This document shows, piece by piece, positions 33,736 to 41,402 of a stretch of 42,792 nt of DNA. The translations under genes and the position numbers were made by a program. Each line of letters begins with the position of its first letter. Within the stretch, counting starts at the first letter, position 1. The DNA is taken from contig CAIRMR010000066.1 of the NCBI GenBank assembly GCA_903879715.1, forward strand, positions 1 to 42,792, written 5' to 3'. The DNA comes from an uncultured Bacteroidales bacterium (GTDB taxonomy: Bacteria > Bacteroidota > Bacteroidia > Bacteroidales > UBA4417). The notes under the pieces are model-generated. The model was not told where the DNA came from. It made no database searches and saw only the letters and a list, made by a program, of their open reading frames with translations.

Positions 33736-34938
33736 ATGGTTTTTAACAATGAGCATACAGCTTTAGTTCTTGGCATGTTTGAAACAGGCCTTGGAGTCGG
33801 GCGTAGCCTTGGCAAAAAAGGAATTAAAGTCTATGGATTTGATTTTAAAAAAGATATCGGTTTCTATTCAACCTATATCAAGTCATATTTGTGTCAGCAC
33901 CCATGCAAAGAACCCAATCTTCTGCTGGAAGAATTAATGGCATTTTCAAAGTCACAAACACACAAACCAGTCTTATTTGTTACTTCTGATACCTTCCTGG
34001 ATTTTGTAGCCAAATATTTCAATGAACTCAAACTATATTACCTGTTCAATCTTTCATCATCTGAACTTATAGGAAAGATTTCGAACAAATACGAACAATA
34101 TTTGCTTGCCTCTGAAGCCGGAGTATCATTACCCGCGACTTTTAAAATCAGTTCCGAGTACGAGCTACAGAAAGTACTGCCTGAATTGAAATTTCCGGTT
34201 TTCATTAAAGCGCTGGAAGTTAATAGCTGGCGAAAGCTGGTTGGAAGCATTACCAAAGGGTTTGTAATGCAAAATGAAACGGAACTTAAAGAAAAAATTA
34301 ACTACCTGTTAAATATAGGGCTCGAAGTTATTATTCAGGAAATAATTCCCGGGCCTGATACACTTCATTTCAAATACTGCTCTTGTATTGGAGCTGATGG
34401 AAGAATTCTGCTGGAATTCACACTTCGAAAGATACGTCAAAGCCCAATCCGCTATGGCGTTGGAGCTGTAGTTGAGAGCATATTCTACCCTGAATTACTA
34501 ATTGAAGGGCGTAAGCTAATCCAAAATATAGGATATCGTGGAGTAGGCTCAGCTGAATTTAAGCTTGATGAGCGCGATGGAAAGCTGAAACTTATAGAGC
34601 TTAATCCAAGATACTGGCAGCAAAATTCATTGCCAACAGCCTGCGGAATGAACTTTGCTTTAATGGATTACCTGGAAGCTACAGGGCAAAATCCTGAGCC
34701 TGTAACAGAATTTACTGCAAATATAAAATGGGTAAACCGGCATATGGATTTCAATTCATATATTCAATATCGTAACGCGGGAGAATTATCATTTTGGGAA
34801 TGGAGAAAGTCATTAGCCGGGAAAAAAGTGTATTCTCATTTTTCATGGGATGACCTGGTACCAGTACTTTATGATATTGAATTCGGATTGAAGTTATTCA
34901 GAGTACCCCGGCTTCTTTTTAATAAATCCTTTAAATGA
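33736..34938 (+). CDS. ATP-grasp domain protein (predicted carboxylate-amine ligase)
   Basis: A 400-residue ATP-grasp enzyme of the COG3919-like group, which in other members joins a carboxylate to an amine or similar nucleophile via an acyl-phosphate. A Rossmann-like N-domain (LVLGMFETGLGVGRSLG) precedes the ATP-binding lobes (FPVFIKALE and VIIQEIIPGPD). Magnesium ligands are recognisable: Glu274 in SAEFK, and Glu288 and Asn290 in IELNPRYW. The substrate cannot be read from sequence. It overlaps the dehydrogenase gene by 4 bases (ATGA), so the two are translationally coupled and probably act in one pathway. It is cytoplasmic, with no signal peptide. Confidence 0.85.
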   Translation: MVFNNEHTALVLGMFETGLGVGRSLGKKGIKVYGFDFKKDIGFYSTYIKSYLCQHPCKEPNLLLEELMAFSKSQTHKPVLFVTSDTFLDFVAKYFNELKLYYLFNLSSSELIGKISNKYEQYLLASEAGVSLPATFKISSEYELQKVLPELKFPVFIKALEVNSWRKLVGSITKGFVMQNETELKEKINYLLNIGLEVIIQEIIPGPDTLHFKYCSCIGADGRILLEFTLRKIRQSPIRYGVGAVVESIFYPELLIEGRKLIQNIGYRGVGSAEFKLDERDGKLKLIELNPRYWQQNSLPTACGMNFALMDYLEATGQNPEPVTEFTANIKWVNRHMDFNSYIQYRNAGELSFWEWRKSLAGKKVYSHFSWDDLVPVLYDIEFGLKLFRVPRLLFNKSFK

Positions 34939-35969
34939 CAATGAATCAGATAAAAGATTTCATATTAAAAAATATTATCTCTGCTAAAAAACCTAAATGG
35001 AAATCAGTTGATAAAATTAAGGTTGCCATAGCCGTCAATCGAAATTTTACAGAAAAAAGATGGAGTAATTTGTTATACGGATCTACGATCCCCGATACAA
35101 CTAACTGGGAAGTGATTTACTGCAAAAAAAAGATTGAAGTTTATCGACATTTTGAGAATGCAGATATCTGTTTTATCTTCGGCATAGGCGATTATATGCT
35201 GAGGCAGGTCAACCCGCCGAAAATGATTTACTTCCCGACATTAGGATTAGATTTCCTTAACAACTATACAATTCCTGACAAACTTACCATTGAACAACCA
35301 CCGCCATTATCGGCACAATCCATCGCCGAATATTGTATCGCAATGGCTATAATGCTAACACGTAATTTACATCACTCCTTTGAAAACCGTTTCGATAGAA
35401 AATGGAAACAAAGTAATATTATTCCTGGTTCGGTTGTTTCAATAACTCAATGTAAGATCGGCATCCTGGGGTTAGGCCGGGTTGGAAAAGTTATTGCTGA
35501 AAATTTCAGTAAGCTGGGGTGTGAAGTTCTGGGTTGCGACCTAATACTACCAGAAAACAAAGGAGTTCTGTCCTTATTTTACCCGGCTGACAAGTTACTT
35601 GATTTCCTTGAAAATACAGATATTCTTATTATTTCTCTTCCCTTAAATGATTCTACGAAGAAGATCATAGATTCGAGGGCAATAAGTACCCTTGGTAAAA
35701 ACAAATACCTGATTAATGTAAGCCGGGGTGAAATAATTGATGAAGCGGCATTGTTACAGGCTCTATCTTCAGACAATCTCAAAGGGGCTGTACTGGATGT
35801 TTTCGAAAATGAGCCCTTATCTAGAAACAGTGACTGGTATTATACAAACAATACAATCCTCACACCGCATATTGCCGGAAATATAAATCTATTTGTTGAT
35901 GAAATTCAAAAGGATTTTGTGCGTAAAGCATTGGCATATAGTAAAAAGGACCTGAATAAATTGAGCTAA
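34935..35969 (+). CDS. D-2-hydroxyacid dehydrogenase family protein
   Basis: A 344-residue NAD-dependent dehydrogenase of the PGDH/D-lactate dehydrogenase superfamily. The dinucleotide-binding loop GILGLGRVG starts at 176. The catalytic triad is intact: Arg264 (NVSRGE), Glu293 (VFENEP) and His312 (TPHIAG). The N-terminal catalytic half is less typical and preceded by about 25 basic residues. It should interconvert a 2-keto acid and a D-2-hydroxy acid; the substrate is unknown. Coupling to the ATP-grasp gene suggests that one makes the substrate of the other. It is not serA, since it lacks ACT and regulatory domains. Confidence 0.88.
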   Translation: MTMNQIKDFILKNIISAKKPKWKSVDKIKVAIAVNRNFTEKRWSNLLYGSTIPDTTNWEVIYCKKKIEVYRHFENADICFIFGIGDYMLRQVNPPKMIYFPTLGLDFLNNYTIPDKLTIEQPPPLSAQSIAEYCIAMAIMLTRNLHHSFENRFDRKWKQSNIIPGSVVSITQCKIGILGLGRVGKVIAENFSKLGCEVLGCDLILPENKGVLSLFYPADKLLDFLENTDILIISLPLNDSTKKIIDSRAISTLGKNKYLINVSRGEIIDEAALLQALSSDNLKGAVLDVFENEPLSRNSDWYYTNNTILTPHIAGNINLFVDEIQKDFVRKALAYSKKDLNKLS

Positions 35970-36051
35970 TAAGTTCAGCCCTGTCCGTAATACTCCTATA
36001 TTTTCTGATTCAACAACTCATATACGACCCAAACAGGCATTATAATTTATT
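35970..36051. other. Short spacer before the repeat array
   Basis: Nothing recognisable as a terminator or promoter is seen in this segment, which follows the dehydrogenase stop. Together with the array and the A/T-rich segment 36367-36534 it makes a 565-base gap. The last part of the gap has a perfect 9-bp inverted repeat TTTTAAAAT/ATTTTAAAA (36511-36519 and 36523-36531) that ends 3 bases before the next start codon. Confidence 0.5.
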
Positions 36052-36366
36052 AGGCCGGAAGTGACTTGGTACAGGCTGGAAATAATATTGTATAGGCCGG
36101 AAATGACAAAGTACAGACCGGAAATAACATAGTATAGGGCGGAAATAACAAGGTACAGGCCGGAAATGACAAAGTACAGGCCGGAAATAACATAGTATAG
36201 GGCGGAAATAACAAGGTACAGGCCGGAAATGACAAAGTACAGGCCGGAAATAACATAGTATAGACCGGAAATGACATGTTACTTGTCGGAAATGACATAG
36301 TACAAGCCGGAAATGACATAGTACAAGCCGGAAATTATATAGTACGGGCCGGAAATGATAAGTTAC
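36052..36366. repeat. Tandem array of 15 copies of a 21-bp unit
   Basis: Fifteen head-to-tail units of exactly 21 bases start at 36052, with the most common form opening AGGCCGGAAATGAC and closing AAAGTAC. There is no spacer DNA between units. A 63-bp higher-order period is visible: the units at 36094, 36115 and 36136 recur almost unchanged at 36157, 36178 and 36199, and two of the three again at 36220 and 36241. The outer units are more diverged, as expected from unequal exchange in the middle. CCGG occurs in nearly every unit at 21-base steps, about two helical turns. A partial unit follows to about 36380. It lies in the gap between two same-strand genes. Confidence 0.95.
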
Positions 36367-36534
36367 ACAGGAAACAATAAAAATCGGTTTTCAGAGATTA
36401 ACGGTTGCCATATCTGTTAATAAACTGGTAATAAGTATTTTGCATCCACAGTTATATAGCGCAAAATTGATTTTAACTTTCATACACTTTTAAAGAACAC
36501 GGCTATAATATTTTAAAATTAAATTTTAAAAACC

Positions 36535-37452
36535 ATGAAAGATCACCAAAGGGACAAACTAAACATGTATGTGCTGGTTAAAGATTTTTTACTGGCATCA
36601 ACCACTATTACAGGCAGATGGAATGCATTTGCAGCCTTGTTTGCCAGTTTTGTAGATTATGTAGCTGAAATTTTCAGGGTATCGGGTTTGCAGAAGGATG
36701 ATAAGACAGGAGTAACTAAATCGAAAAGCCAGCTTAGAAAGCTTTTGATCGACCAGATTGTGGATATTTCGGTAAAATGCATTGCGTATGCCACCGTGGC
36801 TGAGGACAACGAATTCCTGTCGCTGATAAAATTTGCTAAAGGGGCATTGCAGAAAATGGCCGATGCCGACCTGGTTAAGACAGCCGGCACTTTTCATGCC
36901 AATGTATTACCTAAATTAGCATTGGTAGCTGATTACGACCTTGTACAAGCCGAACTGGATGAATTGCTGACACTGACCAGCGATTACATTGCTATTTACA
37001 CCAAGCCTAAAGGCAATATAAAGGAGACCGCTCAATTAACGGCCAAAGTGAATACCATTTTTGCCCTTGCTGATAAAGTGCTGGTAAAAATTGACGCGAT
37101 GATACAATCGGCACAAAAAAAGGAGCCTGCTTTTGTAGCAGAGTATAACAGCAAACGGATAATTATAAAAACACCTTCGCGTACCCGTGCGTTTTTAATG
37201 ACCGTACTTAACGATGCTACAGGGGAACCTTTAGCAAAAGCGAAAGTGATGATTAAAGCCGTATCTGGTCCTGACCTGGCAAAAATAGTTAAACGCACCG
37301 GGTTGCAGGGCAATATAACCAAGGATATACTAACAGATGGAGGGTATGACTATGAAGTGGAATATAATGGCTGTGTTAAAGAAACAGGTACATTTTTTGT
37401 AAATAACGGGGTTACGACGAAGGTGGTGGTGAGGTTGAAGAAGAGTGAATAA
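36535..37452 (+). CDS. Unknown protein: helical N-domain plus carboxypeptidase-regulatory-like beta-sandwich
   Basis: A 305-residue protein I cannot assign to a characterised family. Residues 1-190 are predicted mostly helical, with leucine/alanine-rich stretches. Residues about 205-305 look like a carboxypeptidase-regulatory or prealbumin-type beta-sandwich (TVLNDATGEPLAKAKVMIK and GGYDYEVEYNGC then VTTKVVVRLKK). There is no signal peptide, although such beta-sandwiches are normally found in exported proteins. It stands alone between the 21-bp array and a terminator. A cytoplasmic structural or binding role is possible, but I have no direct support. Confidence 0.75.
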   Translation: MKDHQRDKLNMYVLVKDFLLASTTITGRWNAFAALFASFVDYVAEIFRVSGLQKDDKTGVTKSKSQLRKLLIDQIVDISVKCIAYATVAEDNEFLSLIKFAKGALQKMADADLVKTAGTFHANVLPKLALVADYDLVQAELDELLTLTSDYIAIYTKPKGNIKETAQLTAKVNTIFALADKVLVKIDAMIQSAQKKEPAFVAEYNSKRIIIKTPSRTRAFLMTVLNDATGEPLAKAKVMIKAVSGPDLAKIVKRTGLQGNITKDILTDGGYDYEVEYNGCVKETGTFFVNNGVTTKVVVRLKKSE

Positions 37453-37468
37453 TGCATAGTGAAAAGTG

Positions 37469-37507
37469 AAAAATCCCTGTTGCTGAATGAGGTGGCGGGG
37501 ATTTTTT
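37469..37507 (+). terminator. Terminator of the unknown-protein gene
   Basis: AAAAATCCCTG (37469-37479) pairs with CGGGGATTTTT (37496-37506), with one G-U pair and a 16-base loop, followed by T. Its 3' arm contains a 14-base word that recurs at 38413-38426. Confidence 0.75.
37492..37505 (+). repeat. 14-bp direct repeat, left copy
   Basis: GTGGCGGGGATTTT, within the 3' arm of a terminator, recurs exactly at 38413-38426. The two copies bracket the HEPN-like gene, 921 bases apart. Confidence 0.8.
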
Positions 37508-37588
37508 AGTAGAACTAAGCCAAGGGATTCGCAAGGGAGCGAGGAGATTCAGAGAAGCAATCAGGAAACCCATATAAATAAAATCAAT

Positions 37589-38374
37589 ATGAAAAAAGAT
37601 GAAAATAATAGCGAGCATCATATCAGTAATGGAAATGGCAGGTCACTTTATGAACTCAATCAGAGCAAACAAGGAGAATGTTTTTATATTAATGCTGTTG
37701 AAAATGCAATTGATTCGCTAGAAACGGCTGTTAGCTTTTTGGATAGGAACGACAATTTAAAATGGAAATGGATTGCTATTTCTTTGCATCACTCTCTTTA
37801 TTCATTCTGTATTGCTTGTCTCAAAAACAGTGATTATACTAATGTTATATCCACAATTAATGATGGGAATCTATATATTAAAAAAGGAAATGATTCCAAT
37901 TGGAAGAAATCCAAGAAAGATCCGAGAAAGAATGGACCTGGATATACAATTAAATGGGAGAATACAAATGAGGAACCGAAAAGAACAACTGGTGAGGAAC
38001 GGATAAAAATAACTGGCAAGAAAAGTAAAGAAAAAGGGTCTAAGCTCATAGGCTTTTGGACTGCTCTAGCTCGTGTACAAGATCAGACCTTATGGATGGG
38101 GAAACTAATGTGTACGAAGGCACTTGTTCTCAGTGATGCTGAATGGCAGAGCATTGAATGGACCACTGAGCAAGTCAGAAATGCCACGGTTCATTTTATA
38201 CCTAAATATTTGGCTGTATCCATACCCAGTGTTAAGAGTGCTTCAATTGATATTCTTAGAGTTATAGAGTTTTTAGCTTTAGAATCTTTTTCTATTGCTT
38301 ACACAAACTATGAACAGGATATAAAAAGAATAAAAATGGCGCTTGATATATTTCGTTCTAAAATTGCAGTTTAA
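37589..38374 (+). CDS. HEPN-like protein, putative RNase
   Basis: A 261-residue protein from the ATG at 37589; the longer frame to 37487 runs into the upstream terminator and was not used. The C-terminal part contains Arg197-Asn-x3-His202 (RNATVH) in a helical context (about 180-255), which matches the R-x4-6-H catalytic motif of HEPN ribonucleases, with Asn after Arg as in many active members. An earlier helix (KWIAISLHHSLYSFCIACL, about 60-78) would be the first helix of the bundle. A lysine-rich insert at about 105-150 may contact nucleic acid. HEPN proteins are frequent in toxin-antitoxin, abortive-infection and CRISPR systems. No antitoxin-like gene is adjacent. Base composition is more A/T-rich than the neighbours. 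The HEPN call is motif-level and needs a profile search. Confidence 0.62.
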   Translation: MKKDENNSEHHISNGNGRSLYELNQSKQGECFYINAVENAIDSLETAVSFLDRNDNLKWKWIAISLHHSLYSFCIACLKNSDYTNVISTINDGNLYIKKGNDSNWKKSKKDPRKNGPGYTIKWENTNEEPKRTTGEERIKITGKKSKEKGSKLIGFWTALARVQDQTLWMGKLMCTKALVLSDAEWQSIEWTTEQVRNATVHFIPKYLAVSIPSVKSASIDILRVIEFLALESFSIAYTNYEQDIKRIKMALDIFRSKIAV

Positions 38375-38412
38375 GTTGGAAAGCAAGAAGGAAAGGATTC
38401 GCGGTAGTGGTA

Positions 38413-38426
38413 GTGGCGGGGATTTT
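38413..38426 (+). repeat. 14-bp direct repeat, right copy
   Basis: This is an exact second copy of GTGGCGGGGATTTT, 39 bases after the HEPN-like stop. Unlike the left copy it has no matching 5' arm, so it does not form a terminator. A shorter word, GGATTCGC, is also shared inside the bracket (37525-37532 and 38395-38402). Confidence 0.75.
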
Positions 38427-38472
38427 ATTGATATAACCAGAATTGGCACAGAATGACTATCGCGCCTGGAGG

Positions 38473-38487
38473 AGGATTACAAATCCT
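38473..38487. repeat. Small palindrome in the gap between convergent genes
   Basis: AGGATT-ACA-AATCCT is a perfect 6-bp hairpin in the 184-base gap between the HEPN-like gene and the membrane protein gene. Surrounding sequence (38456-38500) is richer in G/C than the flanking genes. It may be a leftover of a mobile or dispersed repeat element, which is a guess. Confidence 0.4.
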
Positions 38488-38558
38488 GCCTGACGAAGGT
38501 CTTGTTCCACAGATTCTTCGCTTTTCTCGTTTCAGAAAAACCATCTTTTAACTTAACT

Positions 38559-39254
38559 CTAGTTTTGCATTTTCAACACAATATACGAGCAATACATACA
38601 TAGACAAAGGATTCCAGGAATAATACCTATACTTCCATACAAAATATTTGCTCCAGTTTCTTTGTTAGTTTTAAATTTTGAAAACAGCAGTTTAGTAATA
38701 AGGTATAAGATAAAACACGTAAATAAGGATAATATAAAGAAGCCAATAACAGTCAAATAACCGGGGTACATTTCTTCTTTTATTTTAAATCCTACTGATA
38801 TTTGCCCTAAAATCTTAAATGAAAATATCTGAAAGGCTAAAATACATTGAATTAACTCAGAAACGCCAGGTATAGTTGTAAATATTTTCCCCACTATAGG
38901 GAAAAGAGAAAGCAGTATCATGGCAATACCCAAAAATAGTCCTGTTCTCAAAATTAGCCACCAATTGTTCGATATTATAGATAAAGGGGTAAATCCACCT
39001 ATATTTGCAAATACTGGTATTAATCCTGCAATTAAAAAAGTTATAATTACAGCACCCAACAAAACCATTACAAATGAATTGACTGTAAATAGGAACAGAC
39101 CACTTTCTGGCTTGTAGTCTATCGCATTCATTACAATAGATGACAAAAGAGAATTATAAAGGAGATATATGATAAAATACGCTACTATACATACCCATAT
39201 TTCCCAGTTTGTAAAAAACATTATTATTCCATTAATTATAGATTGCAAAAACAT
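38559..39254 (-). CDS. Unknown six-helix membrane protein
   Basis: A 231-residue, very hydrophobic protein with about six predicted transmembrane helices (near 15-35, 50-80, 95-120, 130-150, 165-190 and 210-228). The only notable soluble parts are short loops (DYKPES and KFKTNKETG). It resembles Yip1-type or other small integral membrane proteins only in general character; I do not recognise a family. Start choice is uncertain: an internal ATG 11 codons in (MFFTNWEIW) is possible. It is convergent with the HEPN-like gene and transcribed toward it. It is notably A/T-rich with many Ile and Phe codons. Confidence 0.65.
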   Translation of the reverse strand: MFLQSIINGIIMFFTNWEIWVCIVAYFIIYLLYNSLLSSIVMNAIDYKPESGLFLFTVNSFVMVLLGAVIITFLIAGLIPVFANIGGFTPLSIISNNWWLILRTGLFLGIAMILLSLFPIVGKIFTTIPGVSELIQCILAFQIFSFKILGQISVGFKIKEEMYPGYLTVIGFFILSLFTCFILYLITKLLFSKFKTNKETGANILYGSIGIIPGILCLCMYCSYIVLKMQN

Positions 39255-39397
39255 AATATACAGTTTAAATTACTTCTACAATAACAAATATATGGCATAT
39301 TCCTCTATATCTGTTCCGAGTTGAAAAATTTATTTTATATTAGGATTATTTGTTTGTAACCCCGTTTGTGCGCGTCATATTTTCTGACATGTGTCGC

Positions 39398-39430
39398 AAA
39401 AAAAAATCCCGCCTTTTCGGACGGGACTTT
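39398..39430 (-). terminator. Terminator of the rplM-rpsI-rpsB-tsf operon
   Basis: On the minus strand, GTCCCGTCC faces GGCGGGAT around a GAAAA-type loop and is followed by a run of nine T (the complement of A398-A406 of this kilobase). It lies about 20 bases after the tsf stop at 39449. Core pairs are 39407-39411 with 39422-39426. Confidence 0.88.
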
Positions 39431-39448
39431 TCAAAAAAAAAAATGATC

Positions 39449-40285
39449 TTATGCGCCTAACTGTAAACGCTTGAAAGCAGTTACAGTAAGGTCTTTGTCT
39501 GCTTTCTGCAGGTATTCACGAATCGTAACTTTCGAATCGTTAATATATTCCTGGTTTAACAACGTATTTTCTTTGTAGAACTTGTTCAGTTTGCCCATAG
39601 CAATCTTTTCAAGCATTTCTTCAGCTTTACCTTCTTCACGAGCCTGGTCTTTTCCTACTTCAATTTCGCGTGCAATAGTTTCTGCATCAACACCGTCTTT
39701 ATCCAGAGCTACAGGAGCCATAGCAGCGATCTGCATAGCAACGTGTTTAGCCACATCTTCGAGGCCGGCTACATCTGATTTATTCAAACCAAGAATAGCA
39801 GCTAAGCGGTTACCGAAATGGTTATATGCATATGTTAAAGGAGCTTCAACAAAATCGTAGTGCGACAATTGCATTTTCTCCCCGGTTTTGCCGGTAAGAT
39901 AAGTTACACCATCAGCAACGGTTGCGCCGTCAATTGTCAAAGCCAGAAGAGCTTCGAGTGATGCTGGTTTAGCACTGATAGTGAGATCGATAATTTTATT
40001 TGCATAATCAATAAACTCCTGGTTTTTTGCAACAAAGTCTGTTTCGCAGTTCAACATGATAACTGAAGCGAATTTCTTATCTTCAGTAGTTTTAGCAACA
40101 ACAAAACCCTGGTTTGCATCGCGGTCAGCACGTTTAAGAGCCAGCTTTTGTCCTTTTTTACGTAAGGTGTCAATTGCCTTTTCGAAATCGCCTTCTGATT
40201 CCACTAATGCATTTTTGCAATCCATCATTCCGGCACCGGTCATCTGGCGCAGTTTATTTACCTCTGATGCTGTGATATTAGCCAT
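39449..40285 (-). CDS. tsf: Elongation factor Ts
   Basis: A 278-residue nucleotide-exchange factor that releases GDP from EF-Tu. The N-terminal UBA-like domain has VNKLRQMTGAGMMDCKNAL, followed by the coiled coil and core domain with the EF-Tu-contacting NCETDFVAKN motif. Length is close to the bacterial standard. It is the last gene of the operon, 94 bases after rpsB, and precedes a strong terminator. Confidence 0.98.
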   Translation of the reverse strand: MANITASEVNKLRQMTGAGMMDCKNALVESEGDFEKAIDTLRKKGQKLALKRADRDANQGFVVAKTTEDKKFASVIMLNCETDFVAKNQEFIDYANKIIDLTISAKPASLEALLALTIDGATVADGVTYLTGKTGEKMQLSHYDFVEAPLTYAYNHFGNRLAAILGLNKSDVAGLEDVAKHVAMQIAAMAPVALDKDGVDAETIAREIEVGKDQAREEGKAEEMLEKIAMGKLNKFYKENTLLNQEYINDSKVTIREYLQKADKDLTVTAFKRLQLGA

Positions 40286-40379
40286 TGTTATTTTATTTCA
40301 GTTTGTTTATATACCGTTGTAATTGCATAAACCTGCACTTAAAGCACAGGTTCATGAATACAATAAAATTTTCCAGTAA

Positions 40380-41285
40380 TTATGGTCTTGGTTTGCGAGC
40401 TGCACCAGGTGCAGGTTTGCGTGTAACCGCTTTGCGTGGACGTTTGCGATCGTCGCCATCAGCTGGCTCTAAACCTGCAGCAACACGTTTCTTACGAGCT
40501 ACTTCGCGTGCATCGTCGTCGTCGTCATCACCGCTGATTCTGCTTGCTGCCTGCTCTTCAGTTTCTTCGCCTTCTTCTTCGCGTTTGTCGCGATCAAGCT
40601 TACGTTCGCTGCTTCCTTCGTCAATAGCTTCAATCATTTTTTTGATGATCAGCGCGATTGATTTTGATGCATCGTCGTTTGCAGGAATAGGGAAGTCAAC
40701 CAGGTTAGGATCGCTGTTTGTATCAACGATAGCGAATGTAGGGATATTGAGTTTGCGTGCTTCAGCAATGGCAATGTGTTCTTTCATGATATCAACCACG
40801 AAAACAGCTGAAGGAAGTTTGTTCAGGTCAGCGATTGAACCTAAGTTCTTTTCGAGTTTGGCACGTTCGCGGGTAATCTGGAGACGTTCGCGTTTCGAAA
40901 TACCAAGGAAAGCAGGGCTAACCATCAGTTTGTCGATTGACGACATTTTCTTAACAGCTTTACGGATAGTTGCAAAGTTGGTAAGCATTCCACCCGGCCA
41001 ACGCTCAGTTACATAAGGCATGTTGGTAGGACGAACCAGTTCTGCAACCAATTCTTTAGCCTGTTTTTTTGTAGCTACGAAAAGGATACGTTTTCCTGAT
41101 TTCGAAATTTGTTTGATAGCTGCAGCAGCTTCATCGATTTTAGCAATAGTTTTGTAAAGATCGATGATATGGATTCCATTGCGTTCCATAAAGATATACG
41201 GAGCCATATTAGGATTCCATTTACGACGGAGGTGGCCAAAATGTGCGCCTGCGTCGAGTAACTCGTCAAATGTTGTTCTTGCCAT
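40380..41285 (-). CDS. rpsB: 30S ribosomal protein S2 with long charged C-terminal tail
   Basis: A 301-residue S2. The core (1-223) is typical, with GAHFGHLRRKWNPNM, ERWPGGMLTNF and VDTNSDPNLVDFPIPANDD. Residues 224-301 form an extension unlike the short tails of E. coli or Bacillus S2. It is first acidic and glutamate-rich, includes six aspartates at 253-258, then turns basic with Lys/Arg/Pro/Ala to the end. It is low-complexity and probably disordered. A Shine-Dalgarno-like AGGAG lies about 10 bases before the start (41295-41299). The leader contains the hairpin at 41331-41372. Confidence 0.97.
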   Translation of the reverse strand: MARTTFDELLDAGAHFGHLRRKWNPNMAPYIFMERNGIHIIDLYKTIAKIDEAAAAIKQISKSGKRILFVATKKQAKELVAELVRPTNMPYVTERWPGGMLTNFATIRKAVKKMSSIDKLMVSPAFLGISKRERLQITRERAKLEKNLGSIADLNKLPSAVFVVDIMKEHIAIAEARKLNIPTFAIVDTNSDPNLVDFPIPANDDASKSIALIIKKMIEAIDEGSSERKLDRDKREEEGEETEEQAASRISGDDDDDDAREVARKKRVAAGLEPADGDDRKRPRKAVTRKPAPGAARKPRP

Positions 41286-41330
41286 TTAATTTATCTCCTG
41301 ATTAATTAGTTTACATTCTTTAATGTCACA

Positions 41331-41372
41331 ATTGCCAGGTAGCCCGGTATAAGATACAGGAGTCCTGGCAAT
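41331..41372 (-). promoter_or_regulatory. Hairpin in the rpsI-rpsB gap, candidate S2 leader
   Basis: A perfect 9-bp stem, ATTGCCAGG (41331-41339) with CCTGGCAAT (41364-41372), encloses a 24-base loop with further internal pairing potential. It lies 46 bases before the rpsB start in a 117-base gap. No T-run follows on the minus strand, so a terminator is unlikely. rpsB messages in other bacteria are autoregulated by S2 through their leaders, so this is a candidate binding site. Confidence 0.6.
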
Positions 41373-41402
41373 TTAGATACTAAACTTCCTTCATTTTCAC
41401 TA

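Noticed and set aside
33736-35969. A vancomycin-resistance VanH-VanA type pair
   Set aside because: The ligase lacks the D-Ala-D-Ala ligase sequence features and no VanX-like dipeptidase is present; only the general logic is similar.
36050-36319. Minus-strand 89-residue open frame with heptapeptide repeats of the type SFPACTM
   Set aside because: A 21-bp unit keeps one frame open by construction. There is no start context, signal or unique sequence, so it is a by-product of the tandem array.
36052-36366. CRISPR array
   Set aside because: Units are contiguous with no unique spacers, and there are no cas genes nearby.
37487-37588. N-terminal extension of the HEPN-like gene
   Set aside because: The extra 34 codons come from the upstream terminator sequence and have no coding character.
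40285-41016. 243-residue serine-rich plus-strand frame
   Set aside because: It is antisense to rpsB, and its composition is that of a complement of the charged S2 tail; rpsB is certain.
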